This document shows positions 1-4,573 of a DNA stretch of 8,211 nt, piece by piece. Made by a program: the position numbers and the translations under genes. Below the pieces are notes generated by a model, which saw only the letters and a program-made list of their open reading frames with translations, made no database searches and was not told the DNA's origin. Every line of letters starts with the position of its first letter. The first letter of the stretch is position 1. The stretch is from Candidatus Izemoplasma sp. (GTDB taxonomy: Bacteria > Bacillota_I > Bacilli_A > Izemoplasmatales > Izemoplasmataceae): positions 1 through 8,211 of the forward strand of contig JAIPGE010000054.1 of the NCBI GenBank assembly GCA_021736285.1. Reading direction: 5' to 3'.

Positions 1-41
1 AAAACAAAAAAAAATGTAATAATTGTAGCAAAATTAACCAT
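1..41 (-). CDS. 5' end of a leftward gene with a hydrophobic N-terminus (partial)
   Basis: Only the first 13 codons lie in the window; the gene continues beyond position 1. The ATG is at 41-39, with a GGGAGG Shine-Dalgarno sequence at 55-50 and an 8-nt spacer. A well-spaced promoter lies upstream at 95-67. The visible residues begin MVNFATIITFFF and are almost all hydrophobic, so this is likely a membrane segment or an uncleaved signal anchor. There is no lysine or arginine in the visible stretch. No function can be assigned from 13 residues. It is divergent from the 104-aa gene at 175. The start is well supported by its signals, but the reading frame cannot be confirmed by length. Confidence 0.5.
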   Translation of the reverse strand, partial: MVNFATIITFFFV

Positions 42-66
42 AACAGTAACCTCCCATATTACAAGT

Positions 67-95
67 ATTATATATTAAAGCCTTACGTAATTCAA
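67..95 (-). promoter_or_regulatory. SigA-type promoter of the leftward edge gene
   Basis: On the minus strand, TTGAAT (95-90) and TATAAT (72-67) are separated by exactly 17 nt. Transcription would start near position 60, just before the GGGAGG ribosome binding site at 55-50. This supports a real gene reading out of the left edge. Confidence 0.6.
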
Positions 96-137
96 TCTTT
101 GTTAGGTATTTCGAATGCAATCTATTTTAAATTACGG

Positions 138-143
138 TATAAT
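138..143 (+). promoter_or_regulatory. -10 element of the 104-aa gene
   Basis: A perfect TATAAT lies at 138-143, about 30 nt upstream of the start codon at 175, with the ribosome binding site GAAAGGAG at 158-165. The -35 position (115-120, ATGCAA) is a poor match, so basal activity may be weak or need an activator. Confidence 0.5.
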
Positions 144-174
144 TAATTATAACAATTGAAAGGAGCAAATAATA

Positions 175-489
175 ATGAATAAAAAATGTTTAATCAAATT
201 CGAACATGAAGATTTTAAAGATCTAATGCATTATGTTGTATATGATGGAGATGTTGTCGTATTGTCTAGAGAAAATTCGGAAAAGGTAAAATATGCTAGA
301 AAACATGGATTTTTATTTGTATCATTCAATATTGATTCCCACAAATTTGAAAAGTTGGATGTTAAAGTTATTATAGATAAAGATTACGTGAAAAAGGTAT
401 ATGATTATATGATTCAAACAAATAACGCCTATTTTAAAGATGGTACTGAAGAACTCTGTGCCATTAAACTTTTAAAAAATCAAGAATAA
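175..489 (+). CDS. Small FMN split-barrel (PNPOx-like) family protein, putative
   Basis: This 104-aa soluble protein has no signal peptide or membrane segment. The start is fixed by GAAAGGAG nine nt upstream of the ATG. The run DGDVVVLSRENSEKVKYARK (residues 24-43) resembles the strand-turn-helix of pyridoxamine-5'-phosphate-oxidase-like split barrels, in which a Ser/Thr and a Lys after the second strand contact the flavin phosphate. It is followed by a strand FLFVSFNI (46-53), then VKVIIDKDYVKKVYDYM and a closing strand CAIKLL. Many family members are 130-150 residues, so this one is short and lacks part of the usual N-terminal barrel. Flavin binding is therefore uncertain. It stands alone, transcribed from its own promoter and divergent from the edge gene. 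The family call rests on pattern resemblance only; a function is not assigned. Confidence 0.6.
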   Translation: MNKKCLIKFEHEDFKDLMHYVVYDGDVVVLSRENSEKVKYARKHGFLFVSFNIDSHKFEKLDVKVIIDKDYVKKVYDYMIQTNNAYFKDGTEELCAIKLLKNQE

Positions 490-526
490 CATGTTTGTGG
501 CCATGCTATCTTTTCGATAAATGTAT

Positions 527-555
527 TTGTTTCTAAATAACCAATGTGATATAAT
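527..555 (+). promoter_or_regulatory. Extended -10 promoter of the DegV gene
   Basis: TTGTTT (527-532) and TATAAT (550-555) are separated by 17 nt, and TG at 547-548 gives an extended -10 (TGaTATAAT). The predicted transcript start near 562 gives a leader of about 27 nt before the ATG at 589. This also argues against the upstream in-frame TTG at 565 as the start. Confidence 0.65.
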
Positions 556-588
556 GATTTCCGATTGAAAATGATGGGAGGAAGCACA

Positions 589-1440
589 ATGCATTCATAT
601 CATGTGTTAATTGATAGTACTGTCTATCTACCACAAACTGTAATTGAAAAATACAATATTGAAGTCGTATCACTTAATATTACTAGCGATAGTGGTCAAA
701 CATTTAAGGAAGTAGATGTAACTAGAGAATACATTATAGATAAAAGCAAACGTGGAGCAAGTTACAAGACCAGTCAACCATCTCCTGGAGAATTTTTAAA
801 AGCTTATAATAAGTTAGTTGGTCAAGGTGCAGATACCATTTTTGTTATTTGTATTTCAAAGGGATTAAGTGGCACCTATCAAAGTGCCTTGTTAGCGCGT
901 AATATGCTTGATAATCCTGATCAAGTCATCTGTTTTGATACCTTGCAGGCAGCATATGGTAACGAATTATTGGCGTATTACTTGTTAGATTTGATTAATA
1001 CAAATACTAATCAAGATATTATTATTAATAAAATGCAAAAAGCAATTGAATCTACGCAACTCTTATTTACTGTTGAAAACTTATTTTCCTTAGTAAAAAG
1101 TGGCCGTTTATCAATAACTAAAGCATTAATAGGTAGTGTCTTGCGAGTAAAGCCGATCATCAAAACAATTCAAGGAAAACTTAAATTGTATACAACTAGG
1201 CGCACCTATAAAAAGGTTTTTCAAGTCATGACAGATGAGATTAAGCAATCATTAGAACCTAATGCACAACTACATATAATGATTACTCATACTTATTCAG
1301 AACAGCACGCCAATCAACTGTGTGATATAATAAAGTTGACTTTTCCAAAGGCACATGTTCGCGTAAGTGATCATTTAGGTTCAGTATTAACGATTCATGT
1401 TGGTGATAAAGGATTTGGAATTGCTTGGTTCTTGGCATAA
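589..1440 (+). CDS. DegV/FakB family fatty-acid-binding protein
   Basis: This 283-aa protein has the usual DegV length. Proteins of this family bind a fatty acid and, as FakB, present it to the FakA kinase to make acyl-phosphate for phospholipid synthesis from exogenous fatty acids. Visible hallmarks are the N-terminal DST (residues 9-11) and KTSQPSPGEF (60-69), whose Thr61 is the carboxyl-binding threonine of FakB proteins. Also present are ISKGLSGTYQSA (89-100), LVKSGRLS, and a C-terminal IHVGDKGFGIAWF, whose His270 sits where the conserved ligand-binding histidine lies. No FakA kinase gene is in the window. The start is the ATG behind GGGAGGA (576-582), not the in-frame TTG at 565, which lies before the ribosome binding site. 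The gene is monocistronic with its own promoter and terminator. The family is certain; the lipid specificity is unknown. Confidence 0.93.
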   Translation: MHSYHVLIDSTVYLPQTVIEKYNIEVVSLNITSDSGQTFKEVDVTREYIIDKSKRGASYKTSQPSPGEFLKAYNKLVGQGADTIFVICISKGLSGTYQSALLARNMLDNPDQVICFDTLQAAYGNELLAYYLLDLINTNTNQDIIINKMQKAIESTQLLFTVENLFSLVKSGRLSITKALIGSVLRVKPIIKTIQGKLKLYTTRRTYKKVFQVMTDEIKQSLEPNAQLHIMITHTYSEQHANQLCDIIKLTFPKAHVRVSDHLGSVLTIHVGDKGFGIAWFLA

Positions 1441-1454
1441 AATAATTATTAAAA

Positions 1455-1485
1455 AACACACTATGCGCTCGCATAGTGTGTCTTT
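1455..1485. terminator. Bidirectional hairpin terminator between converging genes
   Basis: ACACACTATGC (1456-1466) pairs perfectly with GCATAGTGTGT (1471-1481) around a GCTC loop. It is followed by CTTTTG on the plus strand and by an A-run (1451-1456) that becomes a T-run on the minus strand. It terminates the DegV gene. It also overlaps the last seven or so codons and the stop of the converging 195-aa gene, so that gene's coding end forms part of the stem. Confidence 0.85.
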
Positions 1486-2048
1486 TGTTCATCAACGATT
1501 TTTCTTAATGCAATAAAGGGTTTCATCTTCTTTTTTGGCGTTGTTAAAATATTTGTATCAATGATAGTAAGCACTGCGTCATACTCTCCAATCAGAGAAT
1601 CTAACAATAAAAAGTAGCCATGAATGTAGCGATTATCATCCTTTTGATACCCCTCAATGTAAACATCTAAAATAATACCTTTATCAGATAAGTGTTCTAT
1701 AAAAAATATATCTTCATAACCTAACGTAAGGCTATCTATTTCAACATGATGTTGATTGTTCTTTTCTCTTTGTCTCAGGGCTGTGATATACCATCTAGGA
1801 TGTCCAGGAAACGCGTTTTTTAACTTAAAAACATCATCAAAAGCGCGTGCCATCCCATCAGCCGAAATGATGAACTCGCGTTTTTGATCTGACAACAGTT
1901 CACTAATTTCAAACACCAAGTCTTGTTGAATAGTTTTTAACCTTTTGTCAATTAACGGGACATAAATTTCCGCTTTTGTTTCAATATCATTATAAAATTT
2001 AATCTCGTGCGTCAAAAACCATTCCCAAAACTGTTTGTATTTATTCAT
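1461..2048 (-). CDS. Conserved-looking hypothetical protein with ADG and LD-GEYD motifs (195 aa)
   Basis: I cannot give this gene a function. It encodes a soluble protein of 195 aa, starting FWEWF (7-11), with a helical N-terminal third. Then come IISADGMARAF (60-70), PRWYITALRQR (84-94), a predicted strand VYIEGY (129-134) and LLLDSLIGEYDAV (147-159). The order FWxWF, ADG, WxxxALRQR, LD-GEYD recalls uncharacterised bacterial proteins of similar size, but this is memory of a pattern, not a search result. There is no signal peptide or membrane helix. The start chosen is the ATG at 2048, preceded by GGTGATG and an extended -10 at 2069-2064. A longer in-frame start at 2132 would run through the promoter and is unlikely. 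The stop codon (TAG, 1463-1461) lies inside the terminator hairpin shared with the DegV gene. It is divergent from the HTH gene at 2168. Confidence 0.8.
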   Translation of the reverse strand: MNKYKQFWEWFLTHEIKFYNDIETKAEIYVPLIDKRLKTIQQDLVFEISELLSDQKREFIISADGMARAFDDVFKLKNAFPGHPRWYITALRQREKNNQHHVEIDSLTLGYEDIFFIEHLSDKGIILDVYIEGYQKDDNRYIHGYFLLLDSLIGEYDAVLTIIDTNILTTPKKKMKPFIALRKIVDEQKTHYASA

Positions 2049-2063
2049 ATCATCACCATATTC

Positions 2064-2072
2064 ATTATAGCA
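2064..2072 (-). promoter_or_regulatory. Extended -10 promoter of the 195-aa gene
   Basis: The minus strand reads TGCTATAAT (2072-2064), a perfect extended -10. No good -35 lies 17 nt upstream; a TTGACA at 2098-2093 is 23 nt away, too far for a normal pair. Transcription would begin near 2057, giving a leader of only about 9 nt that starts at the GGTGATG ribosome binding site. Confidence 0.5.
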
Positions 2073-2092
2073 TTGATAATACAAAACATACA

Positions 2093-2132
2093 TGTCAATA
2101 TATGCCAAAATAAAATTGACATTCAATGGCAT
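2093..2132. repeat. Inverted repeats in the divergent intergenic region
   Basis: Two interleaved six-base inverted repeats lie between the divergent genes: TGTCAA (2093-2098) with TTGACA (2116-2121), and ATGCCA (2102-2107) with TGGCAT (2127-2132). The second pair surrounds the -35 element of the HTH gene, a position where a repressor could act. In AT-rich DNA, 6-bp arms can arise by chance, so an operator role is only possible. Confidence 0.3.
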
Positions 2133-2144
2133 GTATGATATATT
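2116..2144 (+). promoter_or_regulatory. Promoter of the excisionase-type HTH gene
   Basis: A consensus TTGACA (2116-2121), a 17-nt spacer and TATATT (2139-2144) preceded by TG at 2136-2137 make a strong SigA-type promoter. Transcription would start near 2151, which rules out the ATG at 2150 and leaves a leader of about 17 nt to the ATG at 2168. Confidence 0.75.
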
Positions 2145-2167
2145 AATACATGAGGAGACGTGGTAAT

Positions 2168-2617
2168 ATGAATAAATTATTTACCCTTAATGAACTTATG
2201 GACATCACAAAGTTATCAGAAAGAACGATAAGACGATATCTTAAACAAGACAAACTAACGGGTGTTAAAGTTGGTAAAGAATGGCGATTCACAGAAGAAA
2301 ATGTAAAAGAACTCTTCTCTAAAATCGAATTTTCATCACAAATTAGCTCTTTAGCCAATGAAAAAGTCAAACAGTTCATTGAAGGAAACTATGAAACAAA
2401 GGAGGATCATCGAATGTTAAGTATATTTGACATTGATAATTTAACAAAGACACAACATAGTAAAGTAAAAATGATGTTGATGAGAATTAGCAACAATCAC
2501 AATAACATTGACATGAAATTCAATACAAAGGACGATAAAACACGAATTACATTAATTGGTAATATTGATTATATTTATGAATGTGTCAATGAATTAAAAA
2601 CAATTATGAATCACTAA
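2168..2617 (+). CDS. Excisionase/MerR-type HTH DNA-binding protein with C-terminal domain of unknown function
   Basis: This 149-aa protein has two parts. Residues 5-50 form a classic excisionase-family (HTH_17) fold: FTLNELMDITKLSERTIRRY, then a wing LTGVKVGKEWRFTEENV that ends in the typical KxWRF turn. Residues 83-149 form a separate alpha/beta module (helix KVKMMLMRISN, strands IDMKFNT and TRITLIGN, then a helix). I do not recognise it; it could mediate dimerisation or ligand sensing. A strong Shine-Dalgarno sequence (2398-2405) and an in-frame ATG (2414, Met83) sit exactly at the boundary, so the C-terminal module may also be made alone. The start at 2168 follows AGGAG (2153-2157); an ATG at 2150 lies at or before the transcript start. 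It is divergent from the 195-aa gene and may control it or itself. No phage or integrase gene is nearby, so a role as a true excisionase is unlikely. Confidence 0.85.
   Translation: MNKLFTLNELMDITKLSERTIRRYLKQDKLTGVKVGKEWRFTEENVKELFSKIEFSSQISSLANEKVKQFIEGNYETKEDHRMLSIFDIDNLTKTQHSKVKMMLMRISNNHNNIDMKFNTKDDKTRITLIGNIDYIYECVNELKTIMNH
2398..2416 (+). promoter_or_regulatory. Internal ribosome binding site and start codon inside the HTH gene
   Basis: AAAGGAGG (2398-2405), a full anti-Shine-Dalgarno match, precedes an in-frame ATG at 2414 with an 8-nt spacer. Initiation here would give a 67-aa protein consisting only of the C-terminal module of the HTH protein. It is a better ribosome binding site than the one at the gene's own start. 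Confidence 0.55.
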
Positions 2618-2641
2618 AAAGGCCTAAAAATAGGCTTTTTT
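2616..2641 (+). terminator. Terminator of the HTH gene
   Basis: AAAAAGGCCTA (2616-2626) pairs with TAGGCTTTTTT (2631-2641) around an AAAA loop, with one G-T pair. The T-run closes the stem. The hairpin begins inside the TAA stop codon (2615-2617). Confidence 0.85.
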
Positions 2642-2682
2642 ATTTGTATTAAAGAAACGTTAAAATTATTTTTACGATTCTC

Positions 2683-2711
2683 TTGACAAATGCTAGATTC
2701 TCCGTTAAAAT
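2683..2711 (+). promoter_or_regulatory. Strong promoter of the 26-aa small gene
   Basis: Perfect TTGACA (2683-2688), a 17-nt spacer and TAAAAT (2706-2711). A second TATAAT overlaps at 2711-2716. It lies downstream of the HTH gene's terminator, so it starts an independent transcript with a leader of about 45 nt. This is among the best promoters in the window. Confidence 0.75.
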
Positions 2712-2762
2712 ATAATTGACGATAAAAAAAGTTTAATGAATAAAACAAAAGGAGGTGACACC

Positions 2763-2843
2763 ATGTTAGTATATACATCTTATGATTTTGAAACAGATAC
2801 AAACCAATATAAAACAAAATCTGAACTTACAAAAAAGAAGTAA
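2763..2843 (+). CDS. Small protein of 26 aa, unknown function
   Basis: This very short reading frame runs from an ATG at 2763 to a TAA at 2841-2843. It is preceded by AAAAGGAGGTGA (2747-2758), which matches 11 nt of the expected 16S rRNA 3' end and has an ideal spacing. A consensus promoter lies further upstream at 2683-2711. The peptide begins MLVYTSYDFETDTNQY and ends in a lysine-rich tail (KTKSELTKKK). It is hydrophilic, with three tyrosines, and has no membrane segment or cysteine, so it does not look like a bacteriocin, a membrane toxin or an attenuation leader with repeated codons. The winged-helix regulator gene starts 41 nt downstream and could share the transcript. The strength of the expression signals is the main evidence that it is real; function is unknown. 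Confidence 0.6.
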   Translation: MLVYTSYDFETDTNQYKTKSELTKKK

Positions 2844-2857
2844 TACTTTGTGAAGTG

Positions 2858-2866
2858 TGATATACT
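2858..2866 (+). promoter_or_regulatory. Extended -10 promoter of the winged-helix gene
   Basis: TGATATACT (2858-2866) is an extended -10. With its flanks it reads TGTGATATACT, nearly identical to TGTGATATAAT before the DegV gene. The -35 position is poor. Transcription from here would start near 2873, at the ribosome binding site itself, giving a leader of about 12 nt. The near-palindrome AAGTA-A-TACTT (2838-2848) lies just upstream. Confidence 0.45.
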
Positions 2867-2884
2867 AAAGACGAGGTGGCACAC

Positions 2885-3469
2885 ATGGATAGTAAGTTAA
2901 AAGTCATTAAAACAGATGAAGAACTAAAAATTTTTACCGACCCTTACCGGATGAAAATCATTGAGAAATATTTAGAAAATGATAAACCAATGACGGTCAA
3001 GCAAGTCGCAGACATATTAGAAGAAGTACCTGCAAAAGTACATTATCATGTCAAAAAACTCATTAAAATTAAATTATTAGAACTGGATCATATTGAGATC
3101 ATAAATGGCATTAATGCCAAATATTATAAAATGCCATATGATGAGTTCCGCGTTGAACTGCCTTCAGGTGCGAAAACAAGTCAAATGAAACTTCAGTTAA
3201 ATTATATTTCAAAAATGATCTCTGAAATTTTAGATGAGTTTAAAGCAGACGTTTATGCGCGTCAAGATCAACTAATCAAAACTGATACTAAAAAAGAAGA
3301 TGAAGGATTAGTCCACCAAGACAACCTTTTTCTTGATGAAAAGGAATTGAAGACTTTCACAGAAGAATATCATAAATTGGTTGGTAAATACAAGCAAAAC
3401 AAACACAATCCCGAGGGTAAGAATCAATATAACTCAATTATGGGAATTATAAAAAAAAGTAAAAAATAA
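2885..3469 (+). CDS. ArsR-like winged-helix transcriptional regulator
   Basis: This 194-aa cytosolic protein starts at the ATG behind GAGGTG (2873-2878); an in-frame GTG at 2876 lies within that site and is rejected. Residues 11-83 match an ArsR-type (HTH_20) winged helix. The opening helix is EELKIFTDPYRMKIIEKYL, then TVKQVADILEEVPAKVHYHV (37-56) gives the turn and recognition helix, and LLELDHIEIINGINAKYYKM gives the wing. The NGINAKYY wing is typical of regulators that repress transport or stress genes. There is no CxC metal site. Residues 98-194 are charged and helical, likely a coiled-coil dimerisation region, ending in a lysine-rich tail. Targets are unknown; the nearest candidates are itself and the 26-aa gene upstream. 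The stop codon lies inside the following terminator. Confidence 0.83.
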   Translation: MDSKLKVIKTDEELKIFTDPYRMKIIEKYLENDKPMTVKQVADILEEVPAKVHYHVKKLIKIKLLELDHIEIINGINAKYYKMPYDEFRVELPSGAKTSQMKLQLNYISKMISEILDEFKADVYARQDQLIKTDTKKEDEGLVHQDNLFLDEKELKTFTEEYHKLVGKYKQNKHNPEGKNQYNSIMGIIKKSKK

Positions 3470-3493
3470 CACAGTTTAAGGTGTTATTTTTTT
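3461..3493. terminator. Bidirectional terminator after the winged-helix gene
   Basis: AAAAAATAACAC (3461-3472) pairs with GTGTTATTTTTT (3481-3492) around an 8-nt loop. A T-run follows on the plus strand, and A-runs to the left give a T-run on the minus strand. The stem contains the winged-helix gene's TAA (3467-3469). No other hairpin was found for the leftward ABC operon ending at 3654, so this one may serve both directions and leave that operon a 3' tail of about 160 nt. Confidence 0.8.
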
Positions 3494-3653
3494 ATGTTTT
3501 TTTGAGGTTAAATAATCTGAGATAGAATGGAAAATAAAGTTCTTAATGCAAACCAATCAATTAAAGATTACATCTCACTAAACTAACGATAAATCTTTTA
3601 GGAATGTTCAAAATATTTTTACGATAAAGAAAAATATACGCTTTGGTCAACCG
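3494..3653 (+). other. Intergenic stretch with a possible decayed coding remnant
   Basis: No gene signals are clear here. One forward frame reads protein-like in two pieces: a 19-codon frame from ATG 3527 to the TAA at 3584-3586, and, in the same frame after three stops, a run from 3602 that includes KYFYDKEKYTLWSTAI. This could be a degraded gene or chance. The stretch otherwise lies between the converging winged-helix gene and ABC operon. Confidence 0.25.
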
Positions 3654-3845
3654 CTATATGTATAGTCCAATTATTAAAGCAATAAGACCCCAAACAATAA
3701 CAAAAATTTGAACATTACGTTCCCCTTTAAAAATCTTTTTTAATACATCAAATTTTTTCATGTGCCAAATGAATGGTGGTTTTAGTATTCCAACATAAAG
3801 ACACAAAATTCCATAAATAATTAAAATAATTTTTAGTGTTTGCAT
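3654..3845 (-). CDS. Small two-helix membrane protein closing the ABC operon (63 aa)
   Basis: This protein has two clear membrane helices (about residues 4-21 and 46-62) joined by a basic loop, KPPFIWHMKKFDVLKKIFKG (22-41). By the positive-inside rule the loop should be cytoplasmic and both ends outside. Its ribosome binding site AGGAGG (3856-3851) is fused to the TAG stop of the preceding permease (3857-3855), and the ATG follows after 5 nt, so translation is probably coupled. That coupling points to a role with the ABC exporter, such as an accessory subunit or a self-protection protein, but nothing in the sequence proves it. The KPPFIW turn after the first helix resembles other tiny membrane proteins of unknown function. 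No catalytic motif is visible. Confidence 0.75.
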   Translation of the reverse strand: MQTLKIILIIYGILCLYVGILKPPFIWHMKKFDVLKKIFKGERNVQIFVIVWGLIALIIGLYI

Positions 3846-3854
3846 TTTTTCCTC

Positions 3855-4568
3855 CTATATATTTGTTTTTTTAACATACAATTTCATTAAAAGCCAAAGC
3901 ATAATCATATTATAGATAATACCAATAAAGAAAGTAAGCAGTACACTTCCTTCTTCACTCGGAACAAGTTCAAGTTCAATAATTCGAGCGGCCCAATATC
4001 CTGGAGCGATACCTAACAAGTTTTGAATCCAACCAGTAACAAAAAAAGCAATAACGGGCAAGATAATAATTAATCCAGACATTTTCATAATGACAAATCC
4101 TTCAACCTTATTCTCAGAAAAACTATTTACAATTAAGGCAATACCTGGTCCTTGAATAGCTCCTGTTAGGGCAATTAAAGTAATGACGAAGAAGTTACTA
4201 CCAGAAAGAAAACCAGTACCATAGATTATGGCATAAGTTGCGATTAGCCCGAAAACAAAACTAATAAACAATTTAACAGCAACATACATTTTGACATCAA
4301 CCGGTGTGATTTTTAAACTCATTAGGACTGCATCATCTTTATCATCTAGCAATGTAAAAGCCGTAATTGCACCAAAAATGAATCCTGTTAATATAATAAA
4401 CAACATACTTAAGACATTGGCCCAAGGGCTACCAGGCGCCGTGTCTTCAATATAACTTACTAAAAAGTGACCAATGATACCTAAAATTACAGGATAAATA
4501 GCGAAAAATAAATACATTGGATCACGTTTAATGTTTCTTAACTCTGCATATAAAACAGTCTTAATCAT
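3855..4568 (-). CDS. ABC-2 type transporter permease, second subunit
   Basis: This 237-aa integral membrane protein has about six hydrophobic segments (near residues 18-38, 52-74, 96-118, 126-148, 162-184 and 208-230), the usual ABC-2 permease topology. After the second segment, LLDDKDDAVLMSLKITPVDV is the amphipathic coupling region that follows the first loop in these exporters (the E/D-rich, Leu-Leu-x-Thr-Pro region). The substrate cannot be read from the sequence. It starts 5 nt after the stop of the first permease, with GGGGTG inside that gene's 3' end. It differs clearly from the first permease, so the transporter is probably a heterodimer of two permeases with two copies of the shared ATPase. 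Its stop codon merges with the ribosome binding site of the 63-aa gene. Confidence 0.9.
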   Translation of the reverse strand: MIKTVLYAELRNIKRDPMYLFFAIYPVILGIIGHFLVSYIEDTAPGSPWANVLSMLFIILTGFIFGAITAFTLLDDKDDAVLMSLKITPVDVKMYVAVKLFISFVFGLIATYAIIYGTGFLSGSNFFVITLIALTGAIQGPGIALIVNSFSENKVEGFVIMKMSGLIIILPVIAFFVTGWIQNLLGIAPGYWAARIIELELVPSEEGSVLLTFFIGIIYNMIMLWLLMKLYVKKTNI

Positions 4569-4573
4569 TATTA

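Noticed and set aside
490..510. Possible hairpin after the 104-aa gene (CATG arms)
   Set aside because: Only about 4 bp of pairing and no T-run of note; not a convincing terminator.
565..588. In-frame TTG start that would lengthen the DegV protein by 8 residues
   Set aside because: It lies upstream of the GGGAGGA ribosome binding site and at the predicted transcript start; the ATG at 589 begins the normal DegV N-terminus.
1283..1495. Minus-strand open frame of 70 codons overlapping the end of the DegV gene
   Set aside because: It lies antisense to the conserved DegV C-terminus and over the terminator, with no ribosome binding site; a shadow frame.
2049..2132. Longer version of the 195-aa protein starting at 2132
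   Set aside because: The extra 28 residues are read through the extended -10 and the -35 of the divergent HTH gene; the ATG at 2048 has its own ribosome binding site.
2143..2379. Minus-strand open frame antisense to the HTH gene
   Set aside because: It mirrors the codons of a clear HTH domain and has no start signals of its own.
2168..2617. Reading the excisionase-type HTH gene as part of a prophage or integrative element
   Set aside because: No integrase, attachment repeats, phage genes or composition change are visible around it.
2614..2817. Minus-strand open frame of 67 codons
   Set aside because: It crosses the HTH terminator, a strong forward promoter and the 26-aa gene; no ribosome binding site.
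2662..3625. Repeated AT-rich word (AAAAT-ATTTTTACGAT) at 2662-2678 and 3610-3625
   Set aside because: One indel apart and composed mostly of A and T; two copies in a low-GC window are expected by chance, and there is no shared gene context.
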